Source: Gordonia westfalica | Lineage (GTDB): Bacteria; Actinomycetota; Actinomycetes; Mycobacteriales; Mycobacteriaceae | DNA length: 64,000 nt | Assembly (NCBI RefSeq): GCF_900105725.1 | Contig: NZ_FNLM01000034.1 | Coordinates: 4,402,001-4,466,000, forward strand | Direction: 5' to 3' | Shown here: piece by piece, positions 1 to 9,658 of the stretch | Layout: each line of letters starts with the position of its first letter | Numbering within the stretch: the first letter of the stretch is position 1 | Program-made: the position numbers and the translations under genes | Notes under the pieces: generated by a model | The model's input: only the letters and a program-made list of their open reading frames with translations | What the model was told of the DNA's origin: nothing | Database searches by the model: none

Positions 1-108
1 CCGCTGCTCATACCGAACGATGCTATCCTGATCCGTGAACGCCCCATGTTCGCCTCTGCCCTCGGCACGCGGCTTGGGGCTCCATTCGTTCTAGGGTCGC
101 GCATCTGA
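1..108 (+). CDS. 3' end of an unidentified gene (partial)
   Basis: An open frame enters from the left edge and stops at TGA 106-108, giving 35 residues ending in VLGSRI. No family could be recognised from so short a tail. It may be the end of an upstream gene in the restriction locus, or a chance frame. The next frame (95 onward) begins just before this stop, so the two could be one gene split by a frameshift. Confidence 0.2.
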   Translation, partial: PLLIPNDAILIRERPMFASALGTRLGAPFVLGSRI

Positions 109-415
109 TGTCATCGATGCGGCACGCCTACACAATCAGATGGCCGTTCCCGAGAAGTCGACGGCGGAAGGTGTGCTGCTGCATCCGAGAATCGGGCAGC
201 ATCTCGATGAATCGGCGACAATTCACGGGCGCCGCCGGAAACACCTGATCGTCGACCTGGGTGTATGCGCTGTTGACATCCGTCTGGCGTTGCTGGCGTT
301 CCGCGGAACGCTATTGTCAGTCAGTTTGTCCGACCGCCTCGCTACGCTGGTCGGCTCGGCAACAACGGAGCATCTTTGTGTCAGGATCAGGGGCGGTGAA
401 GGGAGGCAGCAATGA
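95..415 (+). pseudogene. Possible remnant or 3' end of a McrC-like restriction gene
   Basis: This frame is open from 95 to TGA 413-415. The first ATG is at 140, but protein-like sequence starts earlier. The segment GVLLHPRIGQHLDES, followed by a basic stretch and HLIVDLGV, loosely resembles the C-terminal part of McrC-type 5-methylcytosine restriction subunits. That is pattern recognition only. The frame ends in an ATGA overlap with the HsdR-like gene at 412, which would suit translational coupling. Most of the gene, if real, lies outside the window, and the later residues look less protein-like. Confidence 0.25.
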
Positions 416-3400
416 CAGGCAACTTCGAGTTCCTGCATGCCGAGTGGCCACAGCTATACGCAAGCGCCAAGAGCGCAGAGCGAGACGCACTGTTCGATGC
501 CCGAACCACATGCTTCTACGCGCGTCGGACACTCGAATCGACAGTGCAGTGGCTCTACACCGCGCACGACCTCCAGGCTCCGTACCGCGACGACCTCTCC
601 GCGCGAATTCACGAGCCGGCTTTCCAGCAGTTGTTGCCGCCGCAGCTGTTCCCGAAGATGAACCTCATTCGGAAGAGCGGCAACCATGCGGTCCACGACG
701 ACCGGCCTGTCAGCAAGGAGTTCGGACTCCGGGTGCTGGGCGAGCTGTTCCACATCCTGTCGTGGTTGGCGCGCGAGTACGCGTCGAACCCGGCCTCCAA
801 ACCGGCGGCCGACGTACAACTGGAGCGCGAGCGTCTTCCTAAACCAGGTGGTGGTCCAGGGGTCGCGAAGACGGTTGCCCAACTGCAGCAGCTGAACGCG
901 CAGCTGGAACAGAAGGATGCAGAACTCGCACAGGCCGCCCAGCAGCGCGCCGACCTCACCGCCCAGCTCACCGCCCGCGACGACCAGCTCAAGGCGGCGG
1001 ATGCCGAGAAAGCGACACTCGAGGACCTGATTGCAGCCCTGCGAGCACAGGTCGTTGCAGCCAAGGACGCGGCCGCGCCGCGTCGGGATACCCACGACTA
1101 CAACGAAGCCCAAACCCGAAGCGACATCATCGACCTGATGCTGCACGAAGCGGGCTGGCCTCTGAACGAGCCGCGGGACCGCGAGTATCCCGTGACCGGG
1201 ATGCCGGACGGCAAGAATGGATACGTCGACTACGTACTGTGGGGCAAAGACGGGCTGCCGCTCGCGGTCGTCGAAGCCAAACGAACGTCCAAGGACGCCG
1301 GTGCCGGCAAACATCAGGCCACGCTCTATGCCGACAGCTTGGAAGCCATGACGGGTCGTCGGCCGATCATCTTTTATACCAACGGGTTCGAGATCTACCT
1401 GCACGACGATCTGAACTATCCGGCCCGGCTCGTCGAGGGTTTCTACACGCGAGACGAACTCGAGCTCGAGATCCAACGTCGAACGACCCGCAAGAAGCTC
1501 GCCGACATCGATGTCCCCACGTCGATCGTCGAGCGCCACTATCAGACGCGAGCAATCAGGCGGGTCGCCGACCGATTCGAGAACGAGCGTCAGCGGTCTG
1601 CGCTCCTGGTGATGGCGACCGGGTCTGGTAAGACGCGGACGGTCATCGCCCTCTCCGACATGCTGATGCGCGCCAACTGGGCCAAACGCATCCTGTTCCT
1701 CGCCGACCGGGTGGCGCTGGTCAAGCAGGCCGTGAACGCCTACAAGACCTTCCTACCCGAGGCGCCACCGGTGAACTTGTTGACCGACAAGAGCACCGAC
1801 GGCCGCGTCTACGTATCGACCTATCCGACGATGATGGGCCTGATCAACGAGATCGACAACGGCCGACGCCGCTTCGGTCCTGGTTACTTCGATCTCATCG
1901 TCATCGACGAGGCGCACCGATCCGTGTACCAGAAGTACCGCCGGATCTTCGAGTACTTCGACTCGTTCCTGCTCGGCCTCACCGCCACCCCGAAGGACGA
2001 CGTCGATTTCAACACCTTTCAGCTCTTCGGGCTCGAGACCGGTGTTCCCACCGACGACTACGAACTCGAGGAAGCCATCAATGACGGCTACCTCGTCCCG
2101 CCGCGAGCAGTCAACGTGCCTTTGGGATTTCAACGCCACGGGATCAAGTACGACGACCTGACCGACGAGGAGAAGAAGCGCTGGGAGGCCCAGGATTGGG
2201 AGCTCGGTGACGACGATGACGAGTATCCCGATGCCGTCGATGCTGAGGCCGTCAACAAATGGCTGTTCAACACCGACACCGTCGACAAGGCGCTCGAAGT
2301 ACTCATGACGAGAGGACACAAGGTCGCCGGTGGCGACCGGCTCGGCAAGACGATCATCTTTGCCAAGAACCAGCGCCACGCCGACTTCATCGCGCAACGC
2401 TTCGACGTCAACTATCCCCAGTACAAAGGAACATTCGCGGCGGTCATCACACACGCGGTCTCACATGGCCAAGACCTGATTGATCGGTTCTCGCAGCCGA
2501 ACTCAGAGCCGCACATCGCCGTCTCTGTCGACATGCTGGACACCGGCGTCGACGTTCCCGACGTCGTCAATCTCGTCTTTTTCAAACCGGTTCGATCGAA
2601 GACCAAGTTCTGGCAGATGGTCGGCCGGGGAACGCGGCTACGGCCCGACCTCTACGGCCCGGACCAGGACAAGAAAGACTTCTTCATCTTCGACCTGTGT
2701 GGCAACGTCGAGTTCTTCGGCGCTCACCCGGAATCCACAGAGGGAACGATCGTCAAGAGTCTGTCGCAGAAGCTCTTCGAGAAGCGCACCGACATTGTCT
2801 TCGCACTCGACAGGTCAAGAATCTACCCCGGTCTACGCGACGAGGTCGCAGACGGTCTTCACCGGCACGTCCAGTCTATGAACCTGGACAACTTCCTCGT
2901 CCGGCCACGGCGTCGCCAGGTCGAAGCCTATCGCGATCGCGCCCAATGGGATTCGTTGACCGAGCAGAAACTCCGCGAGATCGTCGACAACCTGTCCGAT
3001 CTGCCCACCACCATCCGCGACACCGACGAGATGGCCAAACGCTTCGATTTGATCGTGCTCAGTGGCCAGCTCGCAGTCATCGAAGGCGACGAGACCGAGT
3101 TCTCGCACCGCAGAGACCGGATGCGGGAGATCGCGGACGGCCTTCTCGAACAGCTGACCATCCCGAAGATCAAAGCCAAGGAAGCGCTCCTGCGTGAAGT
3201 CGCTTCCGAAGAGTGGTGGGTCGACGTCACGCCGGAGATGCTCGAGGAAGTTCGCAAGGAAGTCCGATCGCTCGTCGGTCTACTCGAGAAGACCAAGCAG
3301 CCAATCGTCTACACCGAGTTCGCCGATACCTTCATCGGCGACGTCGAAGAAGTCGACATGCCGGTCATGCGCACCGGGACGGATAAGGAACGGTTCACCG

Positions 3401-3858
3401 CGAAGATTCGCGACTATCTCCGATACCAACCGGACAACCTTGCTCTGCAGAAACTCCGGACCGGAAAACCGTTGACGCAGAGTGACCTCGATTCGCTGCA
3501 GGAACTCCTGGGCCGCAGCGGAGCGGGCTCGCCCGAAGAGCTTCAGCAAGCCATCGACGAAGCGCAAGGTCTGTCCAAGTTCATCCGGTCGCTCGTCGGA
3601 CTCGACCGGCAGGCAGTCAACGAGCGCTTCACAGCCTTCCTCGCCGAGACCAACGCAACAGCCGACCAGATCGACTTCGTCGGTCTCATCGTCGACTATC
3701 TGACCCGGAACGGCTCGATGGAACCGGGCCAACTCTACGACCCGCCGTTCATCGACAAGGCGCCGCAGGGGCCGGACCAAGTGTTCGACATGGACCGTTT
3801 GTCCAGGCTCGTCGAGATCATCGAAGGGTTCGACGAAGCGGGTGGACGGTCCGCGTAG
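412..3858 (+). CDS. hsdR: HsdR-like restriction helicase-nuclease (EcoEI R type) with DUF4145 N-terminus
   Basis: This 1,148-residue protein is built like an EcoEI-type type I restriction R subunit, which translocates DNA with ATP and cleaves it. Residues 1-140 resemble DUF4145, and about 150-225 are an Ala/Gln-rich coiled coil. A PD-(D/E)XK nuclease domain follows, with D273 (GYVDY), E288 and K290 (VVEAK). The SF2 helicase carries Walker A MATGSGKT at 401-408, VIDEAH at 497-502, LTATP near 523 and QMVGRGTR near 735, then an EcoEI R C-terminal region. GGGAGG at about 401-406 sets the ATG start. No methylase or specificity gene lies downstream. They may be upstream of the window, or this may be a solitary defence protein. 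Confidence 0.88.
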   Translation: MTGNFEFLHAEWPQLYASAKSAERDALFDARTTCFYARRTLESTVQWLYTAHDLQAPYRDDLSARIHEPAFQQLLPPQLFPKMNLIRKSGNHAVHDDRPVSKEFGLRVLGELFHILSWLAREYASNPASKPAADVQLERERLPKPGGGPGVAKTVAQLQQLNAQLEQKDAELAQAAQQRADLTAQLTARDDQLKAADAEKATLEDLIAALRAQVVAAKDAAAPRRDTHDYNEAQTRSDIIDLMLHEAGWPLNEPRDREYPVTGMPDGKNGYVDYVLWGKDGLPLAVVEAKRTSKDAGAGKHQATLYADSLEAMTGRRPIIFYTNGFEIYLHDDLNYPARLVEGFYTRDELELEIQRRTTRKKLADIDVPTSIVERHYQTRAIRRVADRFENERQRSALLVMATGSGKTRTVIALSDMLMRANWAKRILFLADRVALVKQAVNAYKTFLPEAPPVNLLTDKSTDGRVYVSTYPTMMGLINEIDNGRRRFGPGYFDLIVIDEAHRSVYQKYRRIFEYFDSFLLGLTATPKDDVDFNTFQLFGLETGVPTDDYELEEAINDGYLVPPRAVNVPLGFQRHGIKYDDLTDEEKKRWEAQDWELGDDDDEYPDAVDAEAVNKWLFNTDTVDKALEVLMTRGHKVAGGDRLGKTIIFAKNQRHADFIAQRFDVNYPQYKGTFAAVITHAVSHGQDLIDRFSQPNSEPHIAVSVDMLDTGVDVPDVVNLVFFKPVRSKTKFWQMVGRGTRLRPDLYGPDQDKKDFFIFDLCGNVEFFGAHPESTEGTIVKSLSQKLFEKRTDIVFALDRSRIYPGLRDEVADGLHRHVQSMNLDNFLVRPRRRQVEAYRDRAQWDSLTEQKLREIVDNLSDLPTTIRDTDEMAKRFDLIVLSGQLAVIEGDETEFSHRRDRMREIADGLLEQLTIPKIKAKEALLREVASEEWWVDVTPEMLEEVRKEVRSLVGLLEKTKQPIVYTEFADTFIGDVEEVDMPVMRTGTDKERFTAKIRDYLRYQPDNLALQKLRTGKPLTQSDLDSLQELLGRSGAGSPEELQQAIDEAQGLSKFIRSLVGLDRQAVNERFTAFLAETNATADQIDFVGLIVDYLTRNGSMEPGQLYDPPFIDKAPQGPDQVFDMDRLSRLVEIIEGFDEAGGRSA

Positions 3859-3896
3859 CTATGACTTCTTGTCCCGCAGTAACTCTCGCGGGCTTA

Positions 3897-3936
3897 TTTC
3901 CTTCCCGCTGATTGGATCCGATCAGCGGGAAGGAAA
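3897..3936. terminator. Bidirectional hairpin between convergent genes
   Basis: Two perfect 16-base arms (TTTCCTTCCCGCTGAT and its complement) flank an 8-base loop containing GGATCC. The hairpin sits between the end of the hsdR-like gene and the end of the convergent dehydratase gene. Terminal A and T runs on each arm give a U-tract for both transcripts, so it can act as a two-way terminator. Confidence 0.7.
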
Positions 3937-3960
3937 CGGTCAAGCGGGAATGAGGTGCCG

Positions 3961-4848
3961 TCAGCCCTTCCGCGTCGTCGCGGTGAGGTGCGGGAATCCC
4001 TTGCGACGGTCGCGGATCGCGATGTCGAAGTTCCCCTCGCCGTCGATCCGGCGGGTGTAGAGGTTCACCTTGGCGGGCAGCAGGATCGGCTTGCCGAACT
4101 TCACGTCGTAGGTGACCGCGCCGGGCAGCTGTGACTCGACGTTCGCGATTGCGGCTGCGGCACTCCACATCCCGTGGGCGATCGCCCTGGGGAAACCGAA
4201 GGCCTTGGCCGTCAGGTTCGCCATGTGGATCGGGTTCCGGTCGCCCGACGCGGCGGCGTACTCGCGGATCCGCTTGAGGTCCACGGCCAGGATCGAATCC
4301 GGCGGCGGCGGGGTCTTCGACTTCGGCTCCGGACCGCGCGGCTCGTCGGACAGGCTGGTCCGCTGCTGCTTGAGGAAGGTCGCGGTCTGCGTCGTCACCA
4401 GTTCGGAGCCGACGCTGATCTCGCTGATGAGGTCGACGAGGATTCCCTTGCGATGCTCACGCAGGTTCTCCGCGTGCGTCTCGATAGACAACGGCTCGCC
4501 GACCTCGATCGGACGCTTGCGCTCGATCTTGTTCGTCATGTGGACCGAACCGATTGCGCCGAACGGGAATTCATCCGACGTCAGCAGCTTCATGACCACC
4601 GGGAACTGCAGTACGAACGGGTACGTCACCGGCAGGGTGGTGCCGAAGCGCTGACCGGTGGCATGGCAATACGCCTGCAGCGCAGCGGGATCGACGCGGA
4701 CGTCGTCGAGGCGGTAGCGGGTGTCGGGGACGGTCGCGTCGGCCGCGACACGGGCGGGCTTGCCGATACCCGGCAGCATGGCGGTGACGGCCTTGCCGTA
4801 CAGGTCGCCGGTGCCGGGAGCGCCCGGGAGTGTGATCGTCTTGGCCAT
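3961..4848 (-). CDS. htdX: MaoC-like 3-hydroxyacyl-thioester dehydratase HtdX
   Basis: This double hot-dog hydratase/dehydratase of 295 residues converts 3-hydroxyacyl thioesters to 2-enoyl thioesters. The hydratase motif is near residues 195-220: SGDRNPIHM followed by AIAHGM, with the catalytic Asp and His in SGDxNPIH. The ATG at 4848 overlaps the fabG4 stop as TGATG, so the two are translationally coupled. A GTG one codon earlier is possible. Gene order with fabG4, fadA2 and fadE5 matches Rv0241c-Rv0244c. FabG4 and HtdX therefore probably do consecutive reduction and dehydration steps in acyl-chain metabolism. Confidence 0.9.
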   Translation of the reverse strand: MAKTITLPGAPGTGDLYGKAVTAMLPGIGKPARVAADATVPDTRYRLDDVRVDPAALQAYCHATGQRFGTTLPVTYPFVLQFPVVMKLLTSDEFPFGAIGSVHMTNKIERKRPIEVGEPLSIETHAENLREHRKGILVDLISEISVGSELVTTQTATFLKQQRTSLSDEPRGPEPKSKTPPPPDSILAVDLKRIREYAAASGDRNPIHMANLTAKAFGFPRAIAHGMWSAAAAIANVESQLPGAVTYDVKFGKPILLPAKVNLYTRRIDGEGNFDIAIRDRRKGFPHLTATTRKG

Positions 4849-6212
4849 CACGCACCCAGGAATCCCTGGCCGCAGACGCGGACCACGTTGCCGGTGATGG
4901 CGCTGCTCGCCGGATTGGCGAAGTAGGCCACGGTCTCGGCGACGTCGACGGTCTGGCCGCCCTGCTGCAGCGAGCTCATCAGGCGGCCGGCCTCACGGGT
5001 TGCCAGCGGGATCGCCGCGGTCATCTTGGTCTCGATGAAGCCGGGCGCGACGGCGTTGATGGTGATGCCCTTCTCACCCAGGATCGGTGCGTAGGCGTCG
5101 ACCAGGCCGATGACACCGGCCTTCGATGCGCCGTAGTTGGTCTGGCCGCGGTTGCCGGCGATACCGGCGATCGACGACACGTCGATGACCGCGCCGCCCG
5201 AACGCAGCGCGCCCTTCTCCAGCAGCGTCTCGACGAGGGTCTGCGGGGCGATGAGGTTGACCGCGATGACGGCATCCCAGCGGGCGTCGTCCATGTTGGC
5301 GAGCAGCTTGTCGCGGGTGATGCCGGCGTTGTTGACGATGATGTCGATGCCGCCGTGACGTTCGAGAGCGTGCTCCGCGAGCTTCGCGCCGGCCTCGGGA
5401 TCGGTCACGTCGATGGGGAACGACGTGCCGCCGACCTTGTTCGCGGTCTCCGACAGCGCGTCACCGGCCTGCGGGACGTCGGCGGCGATCACGTGAGCAC
5501 CGTCGCGCGCGAGGACCTCGGCGATGGTCGCGCCGATGCCGCGGGCGGCGCCGGTCACCACGGCGACCTTGCCCTCGAGCGGTCGGTCCCAGTCCTTCGG
5601 GGCGGTCGCGTCGGCCGAACCGACCCGGATGACCTGCGCGTCGACGAAAGCGGACTTGGCGGACAGCACAAAGCGTACGGTCGACTCCAGGCCGGTCAGA
5701 CCGGTCTTGGCGTCGGGCGAGACGTACACGAGCTGGACGGTGGAGCCCTTGAGCAGCTCCTTGCCGAGTGAGCGGGTGAAGCCCTCGAGAGCGCGCTGCG
5801 CGACCCGCTCGGAGGGATCGGTCACGAGCTCCGGCGTGGTGCCGATGACCAGGAAGCGCGCGCACGGGGCGGTCGAGCGCATCGCCGGCTGGAAGAACTC
5901 GAACAACTGGCGCAGTTCGGCAGGGGAGGTGATGCCGGTGGCGTCGAAGACCAGTCCGCCGTACTTGTCGGCGCTGCGGCCGGTCACGGCGTTCTGGATG
6001 AGGTCATAGTCGTCGCCCGAGAGCATCTCGCGCAGCGGTTCGACGAGGCGTCCCGATCCTCCGAGCAGTACGGGTCCGGGCAGCGGCGGCTCGGACGGCT
6101 TGTAGCGCCGCAGGGGCGGCGGCACGGGGAGTCCGGCCTGCTTGGCGATGAATGCGCCCGGCGCGGAATGGACGAAGCTCGAGTACAGGCCAGTGTTTCC
6201 GTTGGCGGCCAC
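4848..6212 (-). CDS. fabG4: 3-oxoacyl reductase FabG4 (high-molecular-weight SDR)
   Basis: FabG4 is a two-domain short-chain reductase that reduces 3-oxoacyl thioesters with NADH. At 454 residues it has the same length as the M. tuberculosis protein. The N-terminal half is a degenerate Rossmann domain. The C-terminal catalytic domain has the cofactor motif [10 protein letters not shown] near residue 215, NNAG, a catalytic Ser and YGASK near 360. The GTG at 6212 was chosen because GAGGAG lies just upstream and the length then fits the family; an open frame runs much further but is antisense to fadA2. It is co-transcribed with htdX and divergent from fadA2. Confidence 0.93.
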   Translation of the reverse strand: MAANGNTGLYSSFVHSAPGAFIAKQAGLPVPPPLRRYKPSEPPLPGPVLLGGSGRLVEPLREMLSGDDYDLIQNAVTGRSADKYGGLVFDATGITSPAELRQLFEFFQPAMRSTAPCARFLVIGTTPELVTDPSERVAQRALEGFTRSLGKELLKGSTVQLVYVSPDAKTGLTGLESTVRFVLSAKSAFVDAQVIRVGSADATAPKDWDRPLEGKVAVVTGAARGIGATIAEVLARDGAHVIAADVPQAGDALSETANKVGGTSFPIDVTDPEAGAKLAEHALERHGGIDIIVNNAGITRDKLLANMDDARWDAVIAVNLIAPQTLVETLLEKGALRSGGAVIDVSSIAGIAGNRGQTNYGASKAGVIGLVDAYAPILGEKGITINAVAPGFIETKMTAAIPLATREAGRLMSSLQQGGQTVDVAETVAYFANPASSAITGNVVRVCGQGFLGA

Positions 6213-6245
6213 GTTGATCTCCTCTGACTGTCGTTCGACAACGAA

Positions 6246-6261
6246 CTTACTGTTGAGTAAG
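6246..6261. promoter_or_regulatory. Candidate operator in the fabG4/fadA2 divergent promoter
   Basis: CTTACT-GTTG-AGTAAG is a perfect 6+4+6 inverted repeat in the 88-bp gap between divergent fabG4 and fadA2. TATAGAT at about 6270 is a plausible -10 for fadA2. Almost the same site lies upstream of fadE5 (14429-14444), which suggests one TetR-type repressor controls the whole set. The regulator itself cannot be named from this window. Confidence 0.5.
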
Positions 6262-6300
6262 AATACGCTATAGATACCGCACACGACCCTGGAGATCGAC

Positions 6301-7614
6301 GTGGCAGAGAACAGCACCACCCCGAAGAAGCCCGAGACCCGCACCGACCGTCCGGTGGCGATCCTCGGCGGCAACCGCATTCCGTTCGCCCGCCAGGACA
6401 AGGCATATGCCAAGGTCAGCAACCAGGAGATGTTCACCGCGGCCCTCGACGGTCTGGTGAGCCGCTTCAGCCTGCAGGGCGAGAAGCTCGGCATGGTCGC
6501 CGGCGGCGCCGTGCTCAAGCACGCCCGTGACTTCAATCTCATCCGTGAATCGGTTCTGGGATCGGCACTCTCGCCGTACACGCCCGCCTTCGACATCCAG
6601 CAGGCGTGCGGCACCGGCCTGCAGGCCATCACCACCGTCGCCGACGGCATCGCGCGCGGCCGCTACGACGCCGCGATCGGTGGCGGCGTCGACACCACCT
6701 CCGACGCCCCGATCGCAGTCGGTGAGGGCCTCCGCCGCCAGCTGCTCGAGGTCAACCGCGCCCGGTCCACCAAGGACCAGATCCTCGGCGCCGTGAAGCT
6801 GCTCACCAAGCTCGGGATCGAGATCCCGCAGAACGGCGAGCCGCGCACCGGCATGTCGATGGGTGAGCACGCCGCCATCACGGCCAAGGAATTCGGCATC
6901 AAGCGGGCCGACCAGGACGAGCTGGCCGCACGCAGCCACCAGAACATGGCCGCCGCCTACGACGACGGGTTCTTCGACGACCTGATCACCCCGTTCATGG
7001 GCCTCACCCGCGACCAGAACCTGCGCGGCGACTCCACCGCCGAGAAGCTCGCCAAGCTCAAGCCGGTCTTCGGCGTCTCCCTCGGCGACGCGACCATGAC
7101 CGCGGGCAACTCGACCCCGCTCACCGACGGCGCGTCGACCGTCCTGCTGGCCAGCGACGAGTGGGCGGCCGAGCGCGGCCTGCCGGTGCTCGCGTACTTC
7201 GTGGACAGCGAGACCGCTGCCGTCGACTACGTGAACGGGCCCGACGGCCTGCTCATGGCCCCGACCTACGCCGTGCCTCGTCTGCTGGCCCGCAACGGTC
7301 TCACCCTGCAGGACTTCGATTTCTACGAGATCCACGAGGCGTTCGCGTCGGTCGTGCTCGCGACGCTGCAGGCGTGGGAGTCCGAGGAGTACTGCAAGGA
7401 GCGTCTGGGCCTCGACTCGGCTCTCGGACCCATCGACCGGTCCAAGCTCAACGTCAACGGCTCCTCGCTCGCGGCGGGTCACCCGTTCGCCGCGACCGGC
7501 GGCCGCATCGTCGCGCAGGCGGCGAAGCAGATCAAGGAGAACGGCGGTGGTCGTGCGCTGATCTCGATCTGTGCCGCCGGCGGCCAGGGCGTCACCGCCA
7601 TCATCGCGGGCTGA
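6301..7614 (+). CDS. fadA2: Acetyl-CoA acyltransferase (thiolase) FadA2
   Basis: This 437-residue thiolase condenses or cleaves 3-ketoacyl-CoA. The nucleophile is C103 (QQACGTG). H394 in the GHPF segment and C424 in SICAAGGQG complete the standard thiolase triad. The start is a GTG preceded by GGAG. It is divergent from fabG4-htdX and followed by a strong terminator, so it is probably monocistronic. The order corresponds to Rv0243. The biological direction (beta-oxidation or condensation) cannot be settled from sequence. Confidence 0.93.
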   Translation: MAENSTTPKKPETRTDRPVAILGGNRIPFARQDKAYAKVSNQEMFTAALDGLVSRFSLQGEKLGMVAGGAVLKHARDFNLIRESVLGSALSPYTPAFDIQQACGTGLQAITTVADGIARGRYDAAIGGGVDTTSDAPIAVGEGLRRQLLEVNRARSTKDQILGAVKLLTKLGIEIPQNGEPRTGMSMGEHAAITAKEFGIKRADQDELAARSHQNMAAAYDDGFFDDLITPFMGLTRDQNLRGDSTAEKLAKLKPVFGVSLGDATMTAGNSTPLTDGASTVLLASDEWAAERGLPVLAYFVDSETAAVDYVNGPDGLLMAPTYAVPRLLARNGLTLQDFDFYEIHEAFASVVLATLQAWESEEYCKERLGLDSALGPIDRSKLNVNGSSLAAGHPFAATGGRIVAQAAKQIKENGGGRALISICAAGGQGVTAIIAG

Positions 7615-7652
7615 TCCCGCGTCCGGCTCGGTTGCCGGACCGAACTGAACAA

Positions 7653-7694
7653 AGAGATGGATCGGGCGACGAATCGCTCGATCCGTCTCTTTTT
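7653..7694 (+). terminator. Rho-independent terminator of fadA2
   Basis: A 12-base stem (AGAGATGGATCG pairing with CGATCCGTCTCT, with one G-U) and a 14-base loop are followed by a run of T at 7690-7694. It lies about 40 bases after the fadA2 stop. Confidence 0.85.
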
Positions 7695-7781
7695 CGACCT
7701 CGAAATGGGGTCCTTCGTCACATGTTTGGACTAAACGAGACCCCGGACGTGTCAACGGCCGAAAAGTAGCGTAAACATGAA

Positions 7782-7802
7782 GACAGCTCCGGCAGAGCTG
7801 TC
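7782..7802 (+). promoter_or_regulatory. Stem-loop in the leader of the VanW gene
   Basis: GACAGCTC-CGGCA-GAGCTGTC forms an 8-bp perfect stem. A further GACAGCTC copy at about 7815-7822 could pair with the same right arm, so two exclusive structures are possible. The region from 7695 to 7908 holds no gene and must contain the promoter. No known riboswitch class was recognised. Confidence 0.3.
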
Positions 7803-7908
7803 AGACCCCCGACCCGACAGCTCAGCCGGAGCACCTACATTTCTGGGGTATGAGTTCTGCGGCCACCACCACGACTGGCCCAGGTAGTCAGCCGTGATGG
7901 ATGGAGTT

Positions 7909-9594
7909 GTGACCACGAGCGCCCGGCGAGTCCGCCACGCGATACGCGCTGTGCTCGCCGTCGTCGTCCTCGTGACGCTCGCGCTCTCCATCGACTTCGT
8001 CGCCACCCGCGATCACTCCGCCCGCGGAGCCGTCATCGGCGGGATCTCGGCAGGCAATCGCGACGCCGGCGGGCTCGACCCCGTCATCGAGGAGCTGGCC
8101 CAGCGCTCCACCCAGCCGGTCGTCCTACGAACCCCCGAGGGGTCGGCAGAGGTCGCGCCGGCAGAACTCGGCCTCTCCTTCGACGGGGACGCGACCCGCG
8201 CGCGTCTCCTCGAACAGCCGCGTAACCCGGTCGCGCGGTTTCTGGCCCTCTTCGGCCGCGGTCTCGACGTCGAACCGGTCGTGGAACTCGACCCGGCCGC
8301 CATGAACAAGGCCCTCGACGCCCATCGTCGGTCGCTGGAGAAGGCGGCGGTCGAGGGCGGCGTGCACTATCAGGGCACGACGCCGGTGGGCGACGAGCCG
8401 GCACCGGGCGAACGCGTCGCACGCGAGGCCGCGGCGGTCGTGCTCGTCGACCGCTGGCTCGACGGGGCGCCGATCGACATGCCGATGGAACCGTTCTCGC
8501 CGACCGTCAGCCCGGAGGTCGTCGCCGCGACCGTCGCCGGCCCCGCCGAACGCGCGACGTCGGCGGCGGTGAAGCTGACCGATCGGCGGAAGCGCACGGT
8601 CGAGGTCCCGGCGGGGGACATCGCGTCGATGCTGACCTTCGGTCCCGACGGCCGGGGCGGACTCGCGCCCCGCGTCGACGAGAAGAAGGCCCGAGAGTCG
8701 CTCGCCCCAGATCTCGATCCTTCCCAGCGGCCGGCCGTCAGTGCGACATTCAGCCTCGCGAGTGGCAGTCCGACCGTCGTGCCGGCGGTCACCGGCTCGA
8801 AGATCAACTGGGACAAGACGCTCCAGACGCTCGCCACGACCGCGGTCGCGGACGGCGGCAACCGAACCACCGACGTGGTCTACGACGACGTCGACCCCAA
8901 GCTGACCACCGAAGCCGCCCGCAAACTCGGTGTGCGCGAACTGATCAGCGAGTACACCACCGACGGTTTCTCGAGCGCATCCGGCGAGAACATCCGTCTC
9001 GTCGCCGCCGAGGTCGACGGCGCGCTGGTCCTGCCCGGCAAGGTGTTCTCGCTCAACGGGCACACCGGTCCGCGTGGTGCCGCCGAGGGTTATGTGGACT
9101 CGACGATCATCAACAACGGCCGCGCCGCGACGGCCGTCGGCGGCGGGATCTCCCAGTTCGCGACCACTCTCTACAACGCCGCCTACTTCGCCGGACTCGA
9201 GGACGTCGACCACACCGAGCACGCGTACTACATCTCGCGGTACCCCGAGGCGCGCGAGGCCACCGTCTTCGAGGGCGCCATCGACCTGAAGTTCCGCAAC
9301 AACACCCGTCACGGCGTGCTCATCGAGACCAGCTGGTCGCCGTCCGCGGTCACCGTGCGGCTGTGGGGTACCAAGGCTTTCGAGGTCGAGTCGATCACCG
9401 GCGAGCGGACCGACCCCACCGAGCCGGAGAAGATCAAACTCCCCAAGGGTGACGACTGCATCGCCAGCAACGGTAGCAAGGGTTTCACGACGTCGAATAC
9501 GCGGATCATCCGCGACGCCCGCACCGGACAAGAGGTCAAGCGGCACACCCGCACCGTCCGGTATGCGCCCGAGCCGAACGTGAAGTGCGTGTAG
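7909..9594 (+). CDS. VanW/YoaR-like envelope protein
   Basis: This protein of about 561 residues has an N-terminal basic segment and one membrane anchor (AVLAVVVLVTLALS). Two peptidoglycan-binding-type repeats follow, then a C-terminal VanW domain with the signatures SLNGHTGPR and GGGISQFATTLYNAA. VanW proteins are cell-envelope proteins of unclear biochemical role, found near vancomycin-resistance genes in some bacteria but common in actinobacteria with no such link. GGATGGAG precedes the GTG at 7909. GTG 7894 and ATG 7897 in the same frame are alternatives. Confidence 0.82.
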   Translation: MTTSARRVRHAIRAVLAVVVLVTLALSIDFVATRDHSARGAVIGGISAGNRDAGGLDPVIEELAQRSTQPVVLRTPEGSAEVAPAELGLSFDGDATRARLLEQPRNPVARFLALFGRGLDVEPVVELDPAAMNKALDAHRRSLEKAAVEGGVHYQGTTPVGDEPAPGERVAREAAAVVLVDRWLDGAPIDMPMEPFSPTVSPEVVAATVAGPAERATSAAVKLTDRRKRTVEVPAGDIASMLTFGPDGRGGLAPRVDEKKARESLAPDLDPSQRPAVSATFSLASGSPTVVPAVTGSKINWDKTLQTLATTAVADGGNRTTDVVYDDVDPKLTTEAARKLGVRELISEYTTDGFSSASGENIRLVAAEVDGALVLPGKVFSLNGHTGPRGAAEGYVDSTIINNGRAATAVGGGISQFATTLYNAAYFAGLEDVDHTEHAYYISRYPEAREATVFEGAIDLKFRNNTRHGVLIETSWSPSAVTVRLWGTKAFEVESITGERTDPTEPEKIKLPKGDDCIASNGSKGFTTSNTRIIRDARTGQEVKRHTRTVRYAPEPNVKCV

Positions 9595-9626
9595 ACCGAT
9601 CGGAGTGTTTCGCCCGGGGTCTTTAC

Positions 9627-9644
9627 CGAGCGATAGAACGCTCG
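9627..9644. promoter_or_regulatory. Candidate operator upstream of the SDR gene
   Basis: CGAGCG-ATAGAA-CGCTCG is a perfect inverted repeat 15-32 bases before the GTG of the short-chain dehydrogenase and just after the VanW stop. Size and symmetry suit a TetR-family operator. The binding protein is unknown. Confidence 0.35.
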
Positions 9645-9658
9645 ATAGGCTCCGAGTC

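Noticed and set aside
3897-3936. Insertion-sequence terminal repeats after hsdR
   Set aside because: The two arms form one short hairpin between convergent stops; no transposase or target duplication.
4848-6650. A longer FabG4 start at 6650
   Set aside because: The extension is antisense to fadA2, lacks a ribosome site and exceeds the family length of 454.
6268-7755. A 495-residue antisense frame over fadA2
   Set aside because: Shadow of a well-conserved thiolase; low-complexity composition.
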